From positions 248,001-312,000 of the forward strand of contig NZ_AP019829.2 in the NCBI RefSeq assembly GCF_007990545.2: a stretch of DNA of 64,000 bases. Direction: 5' to 3'. Under the pieces are notes generated by a model, which made no database searches, was not told the origin of the DNA, and worked only from the letters and a program-made list of their open reading frames with translations. The stretch is from Leptotrichia wadei. GTDB lineage: Bacteria; Fusobacteriota; Fusobacteriia; Fusobacteriales; Leptotrichiaceae. Position 1 is the stretch's first letter; each line of letters begins with the position of its first letter. Shown here piece by piece: positions 55,359 to 64,000 of this stretch. The translations under genes were made by a program, and so were the position numbers.

Positions 55359-55386
55359 TTGACTTTGTGCAAAAATAAGTTATAAT
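55359..55386 (+). promoter_or_regulatory. Sigma-70 promoter of the PTS gene
   Basis: -35 TTGACT (55359-55364), 16-bp spacer, perfect -10 TATAAT (55381-55386). No antiterminator-type hairpin was seen in the short leader. Confidence 0.7.
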
Positions 55387-55447
55387 AAATAATGTTGTAA
55401 AAAAAGTATTATATTATAATTTATATTTATTCGAGGAGGAATTTTTT

Positions 55448-56995
55448 ATGAGCAAGTATCATAATGATGCCGTTAAGTTATTGGAACTTATCGGTGGAAA
55501 AGAAAATGTTGTAGCAGTTACACACTGTGCAACTAGAATGAGATTTTCTCTTGCAGATGAAGGGAAGGCAAGTCCAAAAGAAATTGGGCAGCTTGATTCT
55601 GTTAAGGGAACGTTTACAAATGCAGGACAATTTCAAGTAATTGTTGGAAACGATGTTGGTGATTTTTATAAAGAATTTATAAATGTTTCTGGTATTCAAG
55701 CAGCTTCAAAAGAAGATGTAAAAAAAGCTGCTATGCAAAAACAGCCATTATTGCAAAGAATGGTTGCACATTTGGCAGAAATTTTTGTGCCATTAATTCC
55801 AGCATTGGTAGCTGGAGGGCTTATGCTTGGGATTGGAAACTTTTTACAAGCTAATTTACCATTTTTAGGTGGAAAATCATTTAAAGATGTTTCAGAATTA
55901 GCAAGAGTTATTTTATTCTTTACAGACTGGATTGGTGGAGCTGTATTTGGAATGCTGCCAGTATTAGTTTGCTGGTCTACTGTTAGAAAGTTCAAGGGGA
56001 ACGAAGCTCTTGGTATTGTGCTAGGATTGATGTTAGTAGCAGGAACTATGTTAAATGCTTACGTTTACGGTGATATTTCTTCAAGTAAGGAATTGGCAGG
56101 TGCAGGAGTTCACTTAAAAGATATTTTAATTAATGGTTCAGCTAAATATGCTCATTTATTTGGTGGAAAAGATCCATTTAATATTGAAGCAGGTAAACAT
56201 GTATTAAATTTAGGATTTACACAATTAATGCTAGTTGGATATCAAGCACAAGTGTTGCCAGCAATGTTTGCAGGAATTGCATTGTGCTACATTGAAGGTT
56301 TCTTTAACAAGAGAACACCAGAAGTATTAAAATTAGTGTGGGTTCCATTTATTACATTGATAGTTACAGGATTCTTAACAATTTTATTCATTGGACCATT
56401 TGCAAGAACATTGGGAGAATGGTTAGTTGCAATATTTGCATTCTTATTTAAGACACCGGGGTTAAAATATGTTGGAGCACTTTTATTTGGTTCAACTTAT
56501 GCGCCACTAGTTATAACAGGACTACACCATACATTTATAGCAGTTGATTTACAATTGGCAGCAGCTTCAGGTGGAACATTTATCTGGCCATTGATTGCAC
56601 TATCAAATATGGCACAATCAGGTGCGGTTTTTGCTACTTACTTTATTTATAAACAAGATAAAAAACAAGAATCGGTTTCGTTATCTTCAACAGTATCAGC
56701 ATGTTTTGGAATTACAGAACCAGCATTATTTGGAGCAAACTTAAAATATATGTATCCATTCTATGCAGCAATAACAGCTTCAGCATTAGCAGCAGTTATT
56801 TCTACAGGATTTAATGTATTGGCAAATGGAATCGGAGTTGGAGGAATTGCATTAGCATTCTTGTCAATTAAATTTGAAGGTGCTCATCAATTAGGATTCT
56901 GGTTGGCTTCTATAGTTGCTTTTGGATTGGCATTCGTATTAACATTTGTATTCTCAAAGAATCCAAAATTAAACAAAGGAAGTTTAACAAAATAA
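55448..56995 (+). CDS. PTS EIIBC transporter, glucose/sucrose/trehalose-type
   Basis: 515 aa. An EIIB domain (about 1-80) with the phospho-cysteine in VTHCATRMRFSLADEG is followed by an EIIC membrane domain of about ten helices. The substrate-site loop ITEPALFGANLKYMYPF and GYQAQVLPAMFAGIALCYIE resemble trehalose (TreB) and sucrose (ScrA) permeases; the sugar cannot be fixed. No EIIA domain is present, so a separate EIIA is needed. A hydrolase gene is not adjacent. Confidence 0.88.
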   Translation: MSKYHNDAVKLLELIGGKENVVAVTHCATRMRFSLADEGKASPKEIGQLDSVKGTFTNAGQFQVIVGNDVGDFYKEFINVSGIQAASKEDVKKAAMQKQPLLQRMVAHLAEIFVPLIPALVAGGLMLGIGNFLQANLPFLGGKSFKDVSELARVILFFTDWIGGAVFGMLPVLVCWSTVRKFKGNEALGIVLGLMLVAGTMLNAYVYGDISSSKELAGAGVHLKDILINGSAKYAHLFGGKDPFNIEAGKHVLNLGFTQLMLVGYQAQVLPAMFAGIALCYIEGFFNKRTPEVLKLVWVPFITLIVTGFLTILFIGPFARTLGEWLVAIFAFLFKTPGLKYVGALLFGSTYAPLVITGLHHTFIAVDLQLAAASGGTFIWPLIALSNMAQSGAVFATYFIYKQDKKQESVSLSSTVSACFGITEPALFGANLKYMYPFYAAITASALAAVISTGFNVLANGIGVGGIALAFLSIKFEGAHQLGFWLASIVAFGLAFVLTFVFSKNPKLNKGSLTK

Positions 56996-57081
56996 TTAGA
57001 AATTATATTTGAAAAATAAAAATTAAGCTTCACAATAATATTATTGTTGTAGAACTTGATGACAAAAATAATAAATTTTAG

Positions 57082-57109
57082 AGGGAGCTTATGGCTCCTG
57101 CTTTTTTTT
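57082..57109 (+). terminator. Terminator of the PTS gene
   Basis: GGAGC (57084-57088) pairs with GCTCC (57094-57098), followed by eight Ts. Confidence 0.75.
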
Positions 57110-57141
57110 GAGAGATAAAAAAATAAGGAGAGTGATTGATA

Positions 57142-58731
57142 ATGAAAAAAAATGTAGTAGTGCTATTATTTGTTGCTTTAATTACTGGAGTAATTGGAAA
57201 TAGTGCAAATAGGAAAAGGATTAGCAGGAAGAAAATTGGTAATACGAAAGTGAGTGAAAAAACTGTGGATTTATCAAATTATGACGGAATAAAGAAAATT
57301 AGTATTTTTGTACAAGGGTTTGAAAGCGGACCTGCTGTAAGCAAAATTATTTTGGAAATGACTGATTTTAGAATTACAAATCTGAATAAAAATGATTGGA
57401 AAATAAAAACAAATAGGGCAGAACGAAAAGTTAAAGATATTTATGTTTCGGATAAAAAAGGTGAAAAAGCCTTTGATACTGGAGTTGTTACACTTGAACT
57501 TGAGAATGTATTTAATCAAAATACTTTAAAGTATGAAGGAACACCATTTACGTATAACAGGAAGAAATTTTTTAATGAATGGACAAAAGAATATATTGTG
57601 GAAATTGAAGGGAAAATTACAGTTAATGGAAAAGATTACTTAGTTAATAAAAAAGAAAATGTGATTAATAATAGAGTTTCGACTGATACAGAATTATTCA
57701 ATTATAGAAGTTCATTTACTGGAAATTATAAAAACCCGATTACTAAAAAAATAGAAAATTTGAAACTGGAAATGGCGGCTTATGAACCTGAAAACTTTAA
57801 ATTGGGAGCAAAAAAGCTGTTAATTGTCTGGCTTCACGGACAAGGGGAAGGTGGAACTGATCCTGATATTGATATTTTGGGTACAGAAACTTCGGCACTT
57901 GCAAAAGAGGAAATTCAGAAATATTTTACTACAGGAGGAACTGATACAAAAGGTGCATTTGTTTTGGCCGTGCAGTCGCCAACTTACTGGATGGATGAAG
58001 GAGATGGAACTAATGGAAATGGAAGTGGAAATTCAAGATACACGCAAATTTTGATGGATACAATCAAGGAATATGTAAAACATAATCCGTATGTCGATAC
58101 AAGCAGAATTTATCTTGCAGGAGATTCAAACGGCGGATATATGACTGTAAATATGATAATTACTTATCCAGATTACTTTGCGGCAGCAGTACCTATTTGC
58201 GAGGCGTATGCTTATCACGAATATGCGAGAAACAGCGATGGAACTTATAAGACAAATAATCTTGAAGTTTCGGCAGGCGGTAAAAATAGTGCAGTTTCAA
58301 GATTTGTGGAAACTAAAAAACTGTGGGTAACAAATGAAAAAATTCAGAAGATGAAAAAAACGCCAGTATGGTTTATTGCAGCGGCAGATGATGGGATTGT
58401 TACGCCACAAAAATTTTCACTTCCAACTTACAGGGATTTGCTGAAAGCTGGAGCTGACAATGCATGGTATTCATATTATGAAAATGTGACTGGGACAGAT
58501 GAACCAAACTCTAGATTTCCTGGACATTTTTCATGGATATATTTTTTGAATAATCAAGTGGAAGGTGTGCAAAATCGAGATAAAATAAAAAATTCCAAGG
58601 ATGAGACAACTTTTGGGTTTGAACCTAGCAATACTGGGAAAGGTGGAAATGAGAAGGCTCAGTTGAAAGGGAAAACATTTGAAAATGTGTTTGAGTGGAT
58701 GAATTCTCAGAAGAAAGTTAAAAGAAAATAA
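57142..58731 (+). CDS. Exported esterase/PHB-depolymerase-like alpha/beta hydrolase
   Basis: About 529 aa with a signal peptide. The N-terminal 190 residues form a beta-rich domain; the hydrolase domain follows. It has an oxyanion strand KLLIVWLHGQGEGG, nucleophile elbow AGDSNGGYMT (Ser), acid in IAAADDGIVTP (Asp) and base in FPGHFSWIYF (His): a complete triad. Such secreted enzymes hydrolyse carboxyl esters such as acetylated polysaccharides or polyesters; the substrate is unknown. A TTG at 57136 is the only alternative start. Confidence 0.82.
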   Translation: MKKNVVVLLFVALITGVIGNSANRKRISRKKIGNTKVSEKTVDLSNYDGIKKISIFVQGFESGPAVSKIILEMTDFRITNLNKNDWKIKTNRAERKVKDIYVSDKKGEKAFDTGVVTLELENVFNQNTLKYEGTPFTYNRKKFFNEWTKEYIVEIEGKITVNGKDYLVNKKENVINNRVSTDTELFNYRSSFTGNYKNPITKKIENLKLEMAAYEPENFKLGAKKLLIVWLHGQGEGGTDPDIDILGTETSALAKEEIQKYFTTGGTDTKGAFVLAVQSPTYWMDEGDGTNGNGSGNSRYTQILMDTIKEYVKHNPYVDTSRIYLAGDSNGGYMTVNMIITYPDYFAAAVPICEAYAYHEYARNSDGTYKTNNLEVSAGGKNSAVSRFVETKKLWVTNEKIQKMKKTPVWFIAAADDGIVTPQKFSLPTYRDLLKAGADNAWYSYYENVTGTDEPNSRFPGHFSWIYFLNNQVEGVQNRDKIKNSKDETTFGFEPSNTGKGGNEKAQLKGKTFENVFEWMNSQKKVKRK

Positions 58732-58772
58732 TTTGAATTGTATAAAATAAAAAATTATATGAAATAAAAATA

Positions 58773-58861
58773 GGGAGTGTTTAAAAGTTTGTATAATTAT
58801 GTGGTTAAATATGCCAATTCAAAGGACTATTACTATGATTATACAAAAAATTTACACTCTC
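58773..58861. mobile_element. Short inverted-repeat element, possible IS256-type MITE
   Basis: Left end GGGAGTGTTTAAAAGTTTGT followed by ATAATTAT (58773-58800) and right end ATGATTATACAAAAAATTTA then CACTCTC (58835-58861) are imperfect inverted repeats about 25 bp long over an 89-bp unit. The core GTATAATT resembles IS256-family ends, from memory. A second diverged TACACTTTC copy follows near 58965. No transposase remains. Confidence 0.5.
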
Positions 58862-59015
58862 AAATTTTTATTTCAAAGATAATGAAAGTGTATACAGAAT
58901 TTTGTGTAAATGGATAGATGAATCTAGTAAATTCAGTACTTTTCTATTTTATTTGCGCAAAAATTTTTACACTTTCGAGAATGATAAAGAAATCCCTCTA
59001 TATTCTTCTAAAAAA

Positions 59016-60356
59016 TTAATTTTTAAGAATATATTCCTTAACTTTTTCAATCAATTCTTCTTTAAAATTTTCGATATTCCCTTCTAAAAGTTCATTCAAT
59101 AAATATTTTTTTACTTTCTGAATTTCTTTATTATAAATTCCAAGTTCCATTAAGTCGTAACCGTTGATATTTAAAGAATTTATCGTAGGAACTTTCATGT
59201 TTTCCACAATATGATAAAAAGTTTTCCACAAATTATCATTTCTGTCATTTTCGTGATCTTTTCCACCATCATCAGAAATTGCTAAATCAATTAATCGTTT
59301 AGTATTTAATTCACCATAGTTGCTAATCAATGTTTTTATCGTTTTTTCGCTTTGGCTATTATGTAATTTCATATGATTTTTTACAATTGTGTAAACATCA
59401 TCTCTTATGTTGTTTGATTGACCAAGTCTAGACATAATTCGTTTTGCAATGGAAGCTCCAATAATTTCATGCTTGTAAAAATGAAAATATCCAGTTTTTT
59501 CATCAACAGTTTTTGCTTCAGGTTTTCCAATGTCGTGAAGAAGTGCACTCCAACGTGTTGTTAATTCAGGACTCACGCCATCAAGTACATTCATGCTATG
59601 TTCCCAAAGTGTAAATTTGTGATATGGATTATTCTGATCAAAATCATAAATCACTTTTAACTCAGGTAAAACATAATCAAGAACTTTTAATTCTTTCATT
59701 TTTTCAAAACTTTTAACAGCATATTTTCCAACAATTAATTTATTTAATTCATTTGTAATTCGTTCTTGAGAAATTTTTTCTAACACATGAATATTTTCTT
59801 TTATCGCAATTTCTGTATTTTTTTCGAAATCAAATCCCAACTGACTCATAAATCTAAAAGCTCTCATTAATCGAAGTCCATCTTCTTGCAACCGCTTTTT
59901 CGGTTTTCCAACAAATCGAATAATCTTATTTTTAATATCTTCTTGTCCGTTAAAAATATCAATAAGTCCGTCCTTTTCATTAAATGCCATCGCATTAAAT
60001 GTAAAATCCCTTCGCAATAAATCATCTTCAATATCGTTCACAAACTCAACAGAATCAGGTCTTCTTCCATCGCTCCCAATATCTGTTCTAAATTTTGCAA
60101 TCTCAAAATTTTCATCTTCATAATGAATTATCAAAATTCCAAAAGCTTTTCCAACTTCCTTTGTCGGATAATCAGAAAATATTTTTTTTATATCATCATA
60201 TTCCATATTTGTTGCGATGTCAATATCTTTCGGAGTTTTACCTAAAAGAACATCTCGTAAACAGCCTCCAACAAAATATCCTTTATTTCCATTCAAATTT
60301 AATTTTCGTAAAATTTTTGTTGCTTTCTCATCAAAAATATAATTTTCTAATTTCAT
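59016..60356 (-). CDS. tRNA nucleotidyltransferase (CCA-adding/poly(A) polymerase family)
   Basis: 446 aa class II nucleotidyltransferase. GYFVGGCLRDVLLGK (GGxxRD) and the catalytic DIDIA (DxD) are near residues 25-50; RRDFTFNAMAF and EDGLRLMRAFRFMSQLGFD bind substrate; an HD domain follows (TRWSALLHDIGKPEA). It repairs or builds the 3'-CCA end of tRNA; strict CCA versus split CC/A activity cannot be told from one gene. Transcribed alone on the minus strand. Confidence 0.92.
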   Translation of the reverse strand: MKLENYIFDEKATKILRKLNLNGNKGYFVGGCLRDVLLGKTPKDIDIATNMEYDDIKKIFSDYPTKEVGKAFGILIIHYEDENFEIAKFRTDIGSDGRRPDSVEFVNDIEDDLLRRDFTFNAMAFNEKDGLIDIFNGQEDIKNKIIRFVGKPKKRLQEDGLRLMRAFRFMSQLGFDFEKNTEIAIKENIHVLEKISQERITNELNKLIVGKYAVKSFEKMKELKVLDYVLPELKVIYDFDQNNPYHKFTLWEHSMNVLDGVSPELTTRWSALLHDIGKPEAKTVDEKTGYFHFYKHEIIGASIAKRIMSRLGQSNNIRDDVYTIVKNHMKLHNSQSEKTIKTLISNYGELNTKRLIDLAISDDGGKDHENDRNDNLWKTFYHIVENMKVPTINSLNINGYDLMELGIYNKEIQKVKKYLLNELLEGNIENFKEELIEKVKEYILKN

Positions 60357-60402
60357 TTTTCACCTCAATTTTTAAAAACTTTTTTATATTATACTATTTT
60401 TT

Positions 60403-60501
60403 GTGAAAAAAATCATAGAATTTTCCAATGATAAAATTGTTTATTTGCAAATAAAAGATGAAATTGAAGAATTTTTTTATTACAATGACAGAGAAAATTG
60501 A
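60403..60501 (+). pseudogene. Short uncertain reading frame or gene remnant
   Basis: A 33-codon frame starting at GTG encodes KKIIEFSNDKIVYLQ then EIEEFFYYNDREN, with protein-like composition, but there is no Shine-Dalgarno. It could be a leftover of a deleted gene near the esterase remnant at 60591 or chance. The 498-bp gap 60357-60854 otherwise holds the esterase remnant and the gdhA promoter. Confidence 0.25.
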
Positions 60502-60590
60502 AAATTAAATATCAATTTATCGAAAAAATCTAATAAAATACGATAATAGATAATTTGTTTGATAATAAGACTGATAAGAAATTTATTAGT

Positions 60591-60653
60591 TTTGAGATAT
60601 TTGAAAATGCATTCGAGTGGATGAACTTTCAGAAAAAAAGCAGAAAAAAATAA
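60591..60653 (+). pseudogene. C-terminal remnant of an esterase paralog
   Basis: The frame ending at TAA 60651-60653 reads FEIFENAFEWMNFQKKSRKK, matching the last residues of the esterase at 57142 (TFENVFEWMNSQKKVKRK). The match extends weakly upstream to about 60561. No other part of the gene is present, so a second copy was deleted here, with cca now between the intact gene and the remnant. Confidence 0.8.
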
Positions 60654-60736
60654 ATTTTTTTTAGAGGATTTGGATTGATAAGAATATGCGATAAAAATTG
60701 AATTTATGGTATTTTTTACATATGAAAAATAAAAAA

Positions 60737-60783
60737 TGCAAGTGAAAAAATACTTGCAAATTTATGTGGAATTGTAGTATTAT
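60737..60783 (+). promoter_or_regulatory. gdhA promoter with overlapping inverted-repeat operator
   Basis: TGCAAGT (60737-60743) and ACTTGCA (60752-60758) form a perfect inverted repeat with 8-bp spacing. The right arm contains the -35 TTGCAA (60754-60759); after 18 bp the -10 TATTAT follows (60778-60783). A protein bound to the repeat would block RNA polymerase. Confidence 0.65.
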
Positions 60784-60854
60784 ATACAAGTAGAGAAGAT
60801 CTTCGGCGGGAAAGTTGAAAATCAAACAGACTAGAAAAAAGAGAGGTAGAAAAG

Positions 60855-62108
60855 ATGGCAAAAGAAACATTGAATCCATTTGAAATTGCACAAAAGCAAA
60901 TTAAATCAGCTTGTGATAAGTTGAATGCAGATCCAGCTGTTTATGAAATTTTGAAAAATCCTATGAGAGTGTTGGAAGTGTCGTTCCCAGTAAAATTAGA
61001 CAATGGAACAGTTAAGACATTTATAGGATATAGATCGCAACATAACAATGCGGTAGGACCTTTTAAGGGTGGACTTAGATTCCATCCAGGTGTAACAAGA
61101 GATGAAGTAAAAGCGTTATCAACTTGGATGACATTTAAATGTTCAGTAGCAGGAATCCCTTATGGTGGTGGAAAAGGTGGAATGGCAATTGACCCTAAAG
61201 AATATTCTAAAGATGAATTAGAAAGAATTTCTAAAGGATTTGCAAAAGCAATTTCTCCAATTATCGGAGAAAAAGTTGACATACCAGCTCCAGATGTTAA
61301 TACAAATGGACAAATTATGTCTTGGATGGTTGATGCTTATGAAGAAGTTGCAGGAAAATCGACAAAAGGTGTATTTACAGGTAAACCTTTAGAATTTGGA
61401 GGATCACTTGCAAGAACAGAAGCAACTGGTTATGGAGTTAATTTGACAGCTAAAAAAGCTCTAGCAAAATTAAACATTGATGTAAAAGGAGCAACTTATG
61501 CAGTTCAAGGATTTGGAAATGTTGGATTCTATACAGCTTATTATGCATACAAAGATGGTGCAAAAATTGTAGCTTTTTCAAATTCACATGTTGCAATTTA
61601 TAATGAAAATGGAATTGATATGGAAGCTGTAATCAAAGATTTTGAAGAAAATGGACGTATTACAGAAAACAAAGGATACGGAAAAGATATTACAAATGCT
61701 GAATTATTAGAATTAGAAGTTGATGTTTTAGCACCTTGTGCACTAGAAAATCAAATTACTTCTGAAAATGCTGACAGAGTTAAAGCAAAAGTAGTTGCAG
61801 AAGGAGCAAACGGACCAACAACTCCTGAAGCTGATGAAATTTTATTCAAAAAAGGAATCGTAGTTGTTCCAGATATTTTAGCAAATTCAGGTGGAGTTGT
61901 AGTTTCATACTTTGAATGGGTACAAAACTTGCAAAGCTACTATTGGCCATTTGATGAAGTTCAACAAAAAGAAGATGCATTGTTATCAGGAGCATTTGAA
62001 GATGTATGGGCTTTAGCAGATGAATACAAAGTAGATTTAAGAAATGCCGCTTATATGAAGAGTATTGAAAGAATTTCAAAAGCAATGAAATTAAGAGGAT
62101 GGTATTAA
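60855..62108 (+). CDS. gdhA: Glutamate dehydrogenase
   Basis: 417 aa Glu/Leu/Phe/Val dehydrogenase. Catalytic lysine region PFKGGLRFHPGVTRDE and GIPYGGGKGGMAID, NAD(P)-binding VQGFGNVGFYTA, and FEWVQNLQSYYW near the end fit catabolic bacterial GDH. Oxidatively deaminates glutamate to 2-oxoglutarate and ammonia (or the reverse), central in amino-acid fermenters. Strong Shine-Dalgarno (AGAGAGG) and a regulated-looking promoter. Confidence 0.95.
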   Translation: MAKETLNPFEIAQKQIKSACDKLNADPAVYEILKNPMRVLEVSFPVKLDNGTVKTFIGYRSQHNNAVGPFKGGLRFHPGVTRDEVKALSTWMTFKCSVAGIPYGGGKGGMAIDPKEYSKDELERISKGFAKAISPIIGEKVDIPAPDVNTNGQIMSWMVDAYEEVAGKSTKGVFTGKPLEFGGSLARTEATGYGVNLTAKKALAKLNIDVKGATYAVQGFGNVGFYTAYYAYKDGAKIVAFSNSHVAIYNENGIDMEAVIKDFEENGRITENKGYGKDITNAELLELEVDVLAPCALENQITSENADRVKAKVVAEGANGPTTPEADEILFKKGIVVVPDILANSGGVVVSYFEWVQNLQSYYWPFDEVQQKEDALLSGAFEDVWALADEYKVDLRNAAYMKSIERISKAMKLRGWY

Positions 62109-62155
62109 TTTTTTAAGTTTTTGATAGTTTAATAGTAAGTTAAATATGAAAATAA

Positions 62156-62200
62156 AGAACCTGTTTCTATTTTTGTTAATTATAGAGCAGGTTCTTTTTT
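62156..62200 (+). terminator. Terminator of gdhA
   Basis: AGAACCTG (62156-62163) pairs perfectly with CAGGTTCT (62188-62195), followed by Ts. Confidence 0.85.
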
Positions 62201-62358
62201 ATTTATTGAATTAATATACTTAGAATAATTTAAATTCTATTCCTGAACTATCTAAATTAATAATTATTTCACTTAGAATCTGTTTATTTATATTAATTCG
62301 CTGGATTAAGTTAGATAATTCTAGATAAATACGTAATTCTAAAAATACTTTTTATTAT

Positions 62359-62655
62359 TTATTTAGAATACTTTTCAAATTCTTTATCAAGTAGTGCAGG
62401 TGTAAATTCAGTTACCACAGTTTCAATTAGATTATTTTTATAATAAGGGTCTTCCTTTAATATTTCTTCAAGCTCTTCCCTTGTTACGTTATATGCCAAG
62501 ATAAGTCCTCCTGTTGACGGATTTTGACGTCCTCCTGCAATAAATTTTCCAGCATCAATATTTTTTTGGATAAATGCAAAGTGATCTTGTCTAAATTTTC
62601 CCACTTCTTTCAATGGCTTTGTATAAGTTGTAGCTACGATAAAAATTTGTTTCAT
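62359..62655 (-). CDS. YciI-family protein
   Basis: 98 aa, single YCII domain: FIVATTYTKPLKEVGKFRQDHFAFIQKNIDAGKF, then GGRQNPSTGGLILAYNVTREEL and EDPYYKNNLIETVVTEF. The conserved histidine (DHFAFI) is present. YciI-like ferredoxin-fold proteins may be small hydrolases or degradative enzymes; no defined role. Transcribed alone. Confidence 0.85.
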   Translation of the reverse strand: MKQIFIVATTYTKPLKEVGKFRQDHFAFIQKNIDAGKFIAGGRQNPSTGGLILAYNVTREELEEILKEDPYYKNNLIETVVTEFTPALLDKEFEKYSK

Positions 62656-62867
62656 AATTCTATTTTCCTTTCTAAATTATCTTTTATATTTTACAATATA
62701 TTTTAGAATAATCAATAAAAATATTTTATTTGTTAGTAAAACTATAATAAATTTATTTAGTATAATTAATTTTGTAAACAAATATTTTTATATACAAAAT
62801 AATCTAAAATTGAATTTTATCTGTGATTATGATATACTTAATTGAAATGTAAAAAAGGAGGAAAATT

Positions 62868-64000
62868 ATGTTTTTAGAAAGAACAGAAAGATTGGCGTTA
62901 GTTGATTTTGAGAATAAACATATTAATTATATTGACTTGATAAATAATATAAAATATTTTTCTGAATATATAGTTGATTTAGGAAGTGAAAAATTTGGGC
63001 TGATTGTTATGGAAAATCGTCCAGAATGGATTTACAGTTTTTTTTCCGTATGGGATAAAAGATCTGCTGGAATTGCTATTGATTCCAACAGTAATCCAAA
63101 TGAAATTTTATACGTGCTGGAAGATTCACATCCAAATGTAATTTTTTGTTCAGATGAAACAGAAAAAAATGTTTTGGAAGCAGTTGAAAAATATAGCTTA
63201 AAAGGTAGCATAAAATTAGTAAATGTGGATAAAATTACTATTGAACAGGAAAAAATGGATGTTATAAAAAATATGCAATTTGAGCTGGATAATCCGACTG
63301 GAGATGAAACAGCCGCTATGCTTTATACTTCGGGAACAACAGGGAATCCAAAAGGAGTAATGCTGTCGTTTAATAATTTAAATACTGAAATGGAAGGAAT
63401 TTATGAAAAGGGAATATTTGATTATAGAGATCAGATTTTAGCAATATTGCCATTTCATCATGTTTTGCCTTTAACTGCGAGCGTGCTTTTGATGATGAAA
63501 TATCAGACATCAATCGTATTTGTAAAAAAAATTGCAAGTAAGGAAATATTTGAGGCACTTGAAAAAAATAGAGTAACTGCTATAATTGGAGTACCTAGAG
63601 TATTTAAGTTATTTTATGATGGGATAAAGCAGCAAATCGATGCAAAATTTATTACAAGATTTATTTATAAAATGATGAGTAGTGTAAAATCATTGAAAAT
63701 AAAAAGAAAAGTTTTTGCGAAAGTTCATAAAAAGTTTGGAGGTCACCTTGATTTTATCGTCGTTGGTGGAGCAAAGATGGACCCTGAAATTTCAAAATTT
63801 TATGAAACATTGGGATTTTATGCTTTGGAAGGTTATGGACTTACTGAAACTTCGCCAGTTATTGCTGTAAATTCAAAAAAAGAGCGAAAAATTGGAACTG
63901 TTGGGAAAAAGCTGTATAATGTGGATATAAAAATTGTAGATGAAGAATTGTGGGTTAAGGGACCAATTGTTATGAAGGGATATTACAATAAGCCTGAAAA
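62868..64000 (+). CDS. AMP-binding long-chain acyl-CoA ligase, cut by the right edge
   Basis: The frame opens at ATG 62868 after AAAGGAGGAAAA and stays open to the end of the window (about 377 codons). It encodes the adenylate-forming motif AMLYTSGTTGNPKGVMLS and the later LEGYGLTETSPVI motif. Such enzymes activate fatty acids to acyl-AMP and acyl-CoA. The C-terminal subdomain is outside the window. A -10-like TATACTT lies near 62832. It could cooperate with the FadL-type porin at 12.3 kb, but this is inference. Confidence 0.9.
   Translation, partial: MFLERTERLALVDFENKHINYIDLINNIKYFSEYIVDLGSEKFGLIVMENRPEWIYSFFSVWDKRSAGIAIDSNSNPNEILYVLEDSHPNVIFCSDETEKNVLEAVEKYSLKGSIKLVNVDKITIEQEKMDVIKNMQFELDNPTGDETAAMLYTSGTTGNPKGVMLSFNNLNTEMEGIYEKGIFDYRDQILAILPFHHVLPLTASVLLMMKYQTSIVFVKKIASKEIFEALEKNRVTAIIGVPRVFKLFYDGIKQQIDAKFITRFIYKMMSSVKSLKIKRKVFAKVHKKFGGHLDFIVVGGAKMDPEISKFYETLGFYALEGYGLTETSPVIAVNSKKERKIGTVGKKLYNVDIKIVDEELWVKGPIVMKGYYNKPE

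Noticed and set aside
58902-59087. 61-codon plus-strand frame downstream of the esterase
   Set aside because: It overlaps the cca 3' end on the other strand, has no Shine-Dalgarno and is Phe/Lys/Asn-rich; the region is better explained by IS-like inverted repeats.

Overview
The window is AT-rich bacterial DNA with Gram-negative envelope genes (lpxD, bamA, tamB, a FadL-type porin) and two FadA-family adhesin genes. FadA adhesins are a hallmark of Fusobacteriota, so the source is most likely a Leptotrichia-like member of that phylum. This is an inference from gene content; no rRNA or tRNA gene was seen to confirm it.

Layout. 1-1.1 kb: 3' part of an IS200/IS605 element (tnpB plus right end) inserted in a gene whose last 21 codons remain. 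1.1-7 kb: LprI-like protein, TatD nuclease, a subtilase lacking an autotransporter barrel, tyrosine phosphatase, two exported unknowns. 7-14 kb: enolase, a two-gene FadA operon with a small upstream ORF, a DMT permease, an Xaa-Pro peptidase and a FadL porin. 14-24 kb: outer-membrane biogenesis (tamB, bamA, lpxD), a lipoprotein and a small beta-barrel gene whose leader carries a relic of the IS605 right-end RNA. 24-31 kb: branched-chain amino-acid ABC transporter with two duplicated binding proteins. 31-34 kb: a tightly coupled three-gene dynamin-like GTPase operon on the minus strand, with a 23-nt T homopolymer upstream. 34-39 kb: HAD phosphatase, uppP, hemZ, gapN. 39-47 kb: an island of small exported proteins (lipoprotein, acid phosphatase, META, NlpC/P60, MliC-like, three LprI-like, DKNYY repeats, a paralogous unknown pair and a dead third copy), several sharing one promoter motif. 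47-53 kb, minus strand: ptsH, rqcH, MarR-FeoA regulator, rpe, rsgA and a kinase-less PASTA protein, echoing the Firmicute prkC-rsgA-rpe order. 53-64 kb: SIMPL pair, PTS EIIBC, esterase, tRNA nucleotidyltransferase, gdhA, YciI, and an acyl-CoA ligase cut by the right edge.

Four layers stand out beyond the genes: (1) two degenerate copies of the IS605 right-end RNA away from any tnpB, with compensatory changes in the stems; (2) a dispersed CAAGGGG-loop-CCCCTTG hairpin family (eight copies), in at least two cases inside a roughly 105-bp MITE-like element; (3) a 25-nt-spaced promoter motif repeated before four exported-protein genes; (4) the dynamin operon with its probable phase-variable tract. 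The dynamin operon is the best candidate for an undescribed system. All functional calls are from reading the sequence; no database search was run.
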